From Verrucomicrobiota bacterium (GTDB lineage: Bacteria; Verrucomicrobiota; Verrucomicrobiia; Chthoniobacterales; UBA10450), in contig QHNF01000130.1 of NCBI GenBank assembly GCA_003218345.1, positions 3,248 through 10,558 on the forward strand: DNA of 7,311 nucleotides, written 5' to 3'. Shown in pieces: positions 6,600-7,311 of the stretch. The translations under genes were made by a program, and so were the position numbers. A model generated the notes under the pieces. It searched no databases, was not told the origin of the DNA, and saw only the letters and a list, made by a program, of their open reading frames with translations. Every line of letters starts with the position of its first letter. The stretch's first letter is position 1.

Positions 6600-6744
6600 T
6601 CTGGGGAGCACAGGCTGCCAGCCTGTTGTCGTCGGCAGCTTGCCGACGACTCCCACGTGTTGCCAGGATTCCTTGTATCGAACGGTCGAACAGCTTTTCG
6701 GCAGGCTGCCGAAAAGGACAGGCTGGCAGCCTGTGCTCCCCAGA
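6600..6744. repeat. 145-base nested palindrome (cloverleaf-like) between ftsB and prfB
   Basis: Arms 6600-6626 and 6718-6744 are perfect 27-bp inverted repeats. They enclose two perfect hairpins: 6628-6637 with 6641-6650 (10 bp, 3-base loop) and 6694-6703 with 6707-6716 (10 bp, 3-base loop), separated by 43 bases at 6651-6693. Each arm also contains a small palindrome of the form AGGCT-N3-AGCCTGT or its complement, shared with the element at 2174-2286. The two inner hairpins share the core CGGCA-N3-TGCCG but have different outer stems. No open frame or transposase is inside. It fills most of the 230-base spacer and would be transcribed if ftsB and prfB share an mRNA. Confidence 0.9.
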
Positions 6745-6759
6745 AAAAGGCGCGCTACC

Positions 6760-7125
6760 CTACCTGCGCGCGGAATCGCTGGGCTTCGGTTTTGCAGCGC
6801 GCGCAGGCTCGAGGCGAAAAATTGTTTCGCCTTCTTTCATCAGATCAAGGCGATCGCGCGCAATCGTTTCCAGATATGTCACGTCGGTCTTGAGCAAGTT
6901 GACCTCACGAGTCTGACGGGCGAGCAAACTTTGCTGATCGTTTACTTGTTGTTGCAAGTTGTCGATCTCCGCTCGGCTCCGCATTAGTTTTTTATAGGGC
7001 GGAACGAACAAGCTTACGATCACGAGCCAGATCGCAAGCACCAGCAGAACGCGAAGGATCCGGTTCAGTCGCTGCCACACCGTGGCTTCGCGACGCGCGC
7101 GGAAATCGGCGTAAGTGTGATCCAC
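6760..7125 (-). CDS. ftsB: FtsB/DivIC-like septum formation protein
   Basis: FtsB/DivIC proteins are small bitopic membrane proteins that join FtsL and FtsQ/DivIB in the divisome and help activate septal peptidoglycan synthesis. The 121-residue product has a basic cytoplasmic N-terminus (1-23), one membrane segment (about 24-41, RVLLVLAIWLVIVSLFV), a coiled coil (about 48-82) and the family signature YLETIARDRLDLMKEGETIF (84-103). A short Pro/Ala/Lys tail follows. Length and order are normal. The start is a GTG (7125-7123) directly after the enolase TAA with no spacer, so translation is probably coupled to eno. The eno-ftsB order is also found in proteobacteria. FtsB and DivIC cannot be told apart by sequence alone; the symbol rests on the family signature and the enolase neighbour. 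Confidence 0.88.
   Translation of the reverse strand: MDHTYADFRARREATVWQRLNRILRVLLVLAIWLVIVSLFVPPYKKLMRSRAEIDNLQQQVNDQQSLLARQTREVNLLKTDVTYLETIARDRLDLMKEGETIFRLEPARAAKPKPSDSARR

Positions 7126-7311
<186 letters not shown>

Noticed and set aside
1411..6744. CRISPR array or tRNA-like structures among the repeats
   Set aside because: The repeats are dispersed palindromes without regular direct-repeat spacing, and none has a tRNA arm set or T-loop consensus.
6557..6987. Open frames on the + strand through the 6600-6744 palindrome
   Set aside because: They are antisense to ftsB or made of repeat sequence, and no domain is recognisable.

Overview
The window carries seven genes of a bacterial chromosome with moderately high G+C. 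The first four run on the + strand: a NarL-type sensor kinase, its response regulator, a serine acetyltransferase and a cysteine desulfurase, with a SprT-like metalloprotease gene overlapping the last of these. Three more genes follow on the - strand: enolase (partial), an FtsB/DivIC-like division protein and peptide chain release factor 2. Protein style (the RF2 core, the SrpH/EpsC-like serine acetyltransferase) and the dense palindromic repeats look like soil Verrucomicrobiota, perhaps the Chthoniobacterales. This assignment is recalled from general familiarity and was not tested against a database.

Layout. 1-1317: C-terminal part of a PAS-PAS histidine kinase whose start lies outside the window. 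1468-2166: NarL/FixJ-family response regulator, almost certainly its partner. 2355-3281: serine O-acetyltransferase, which makes O-acetylserine for cysteine synthesis. 3437-4591: IscS/NifS-type cysteine desulfurase, which takes sulfur from cysteine. 4578-5165: SprT-like zinc protease, overlapping the desulfurase by 14 bases. 5386-6529 (-): prfB, with a complete programmed +1 frameshift site of the classical kind at codons 24-25. 6760-7125 (-): FtsB/DivIC-like membrane protein with a GTG start directly after the enolase stop. 7126-7311 (-): C-terminal end of enolase.

The most unusual feature is not a gene. Every spacer between adjacent genes, except the zero-length eno-ftsB junction, holds a palindromic element, most of them built from two short hairpins or a long inverted repeat. 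One element also lies inside a reading frame: it supplies about twenty codons near the N-terminus of the SprT-like protein, and another supplies that gene's stop codon. Next to one of these elements, downstream of prfB, is a decayed second copy of the prfB 3' end. No transposase, RAYT (REP-associated tyrosine transposase) or other mobilising gene is visible in the window, so how the elements spread cannot be read here. I see no rRNA, tRNA, CRISPR array or phage gene, and no spacer exceeds 300 bases.
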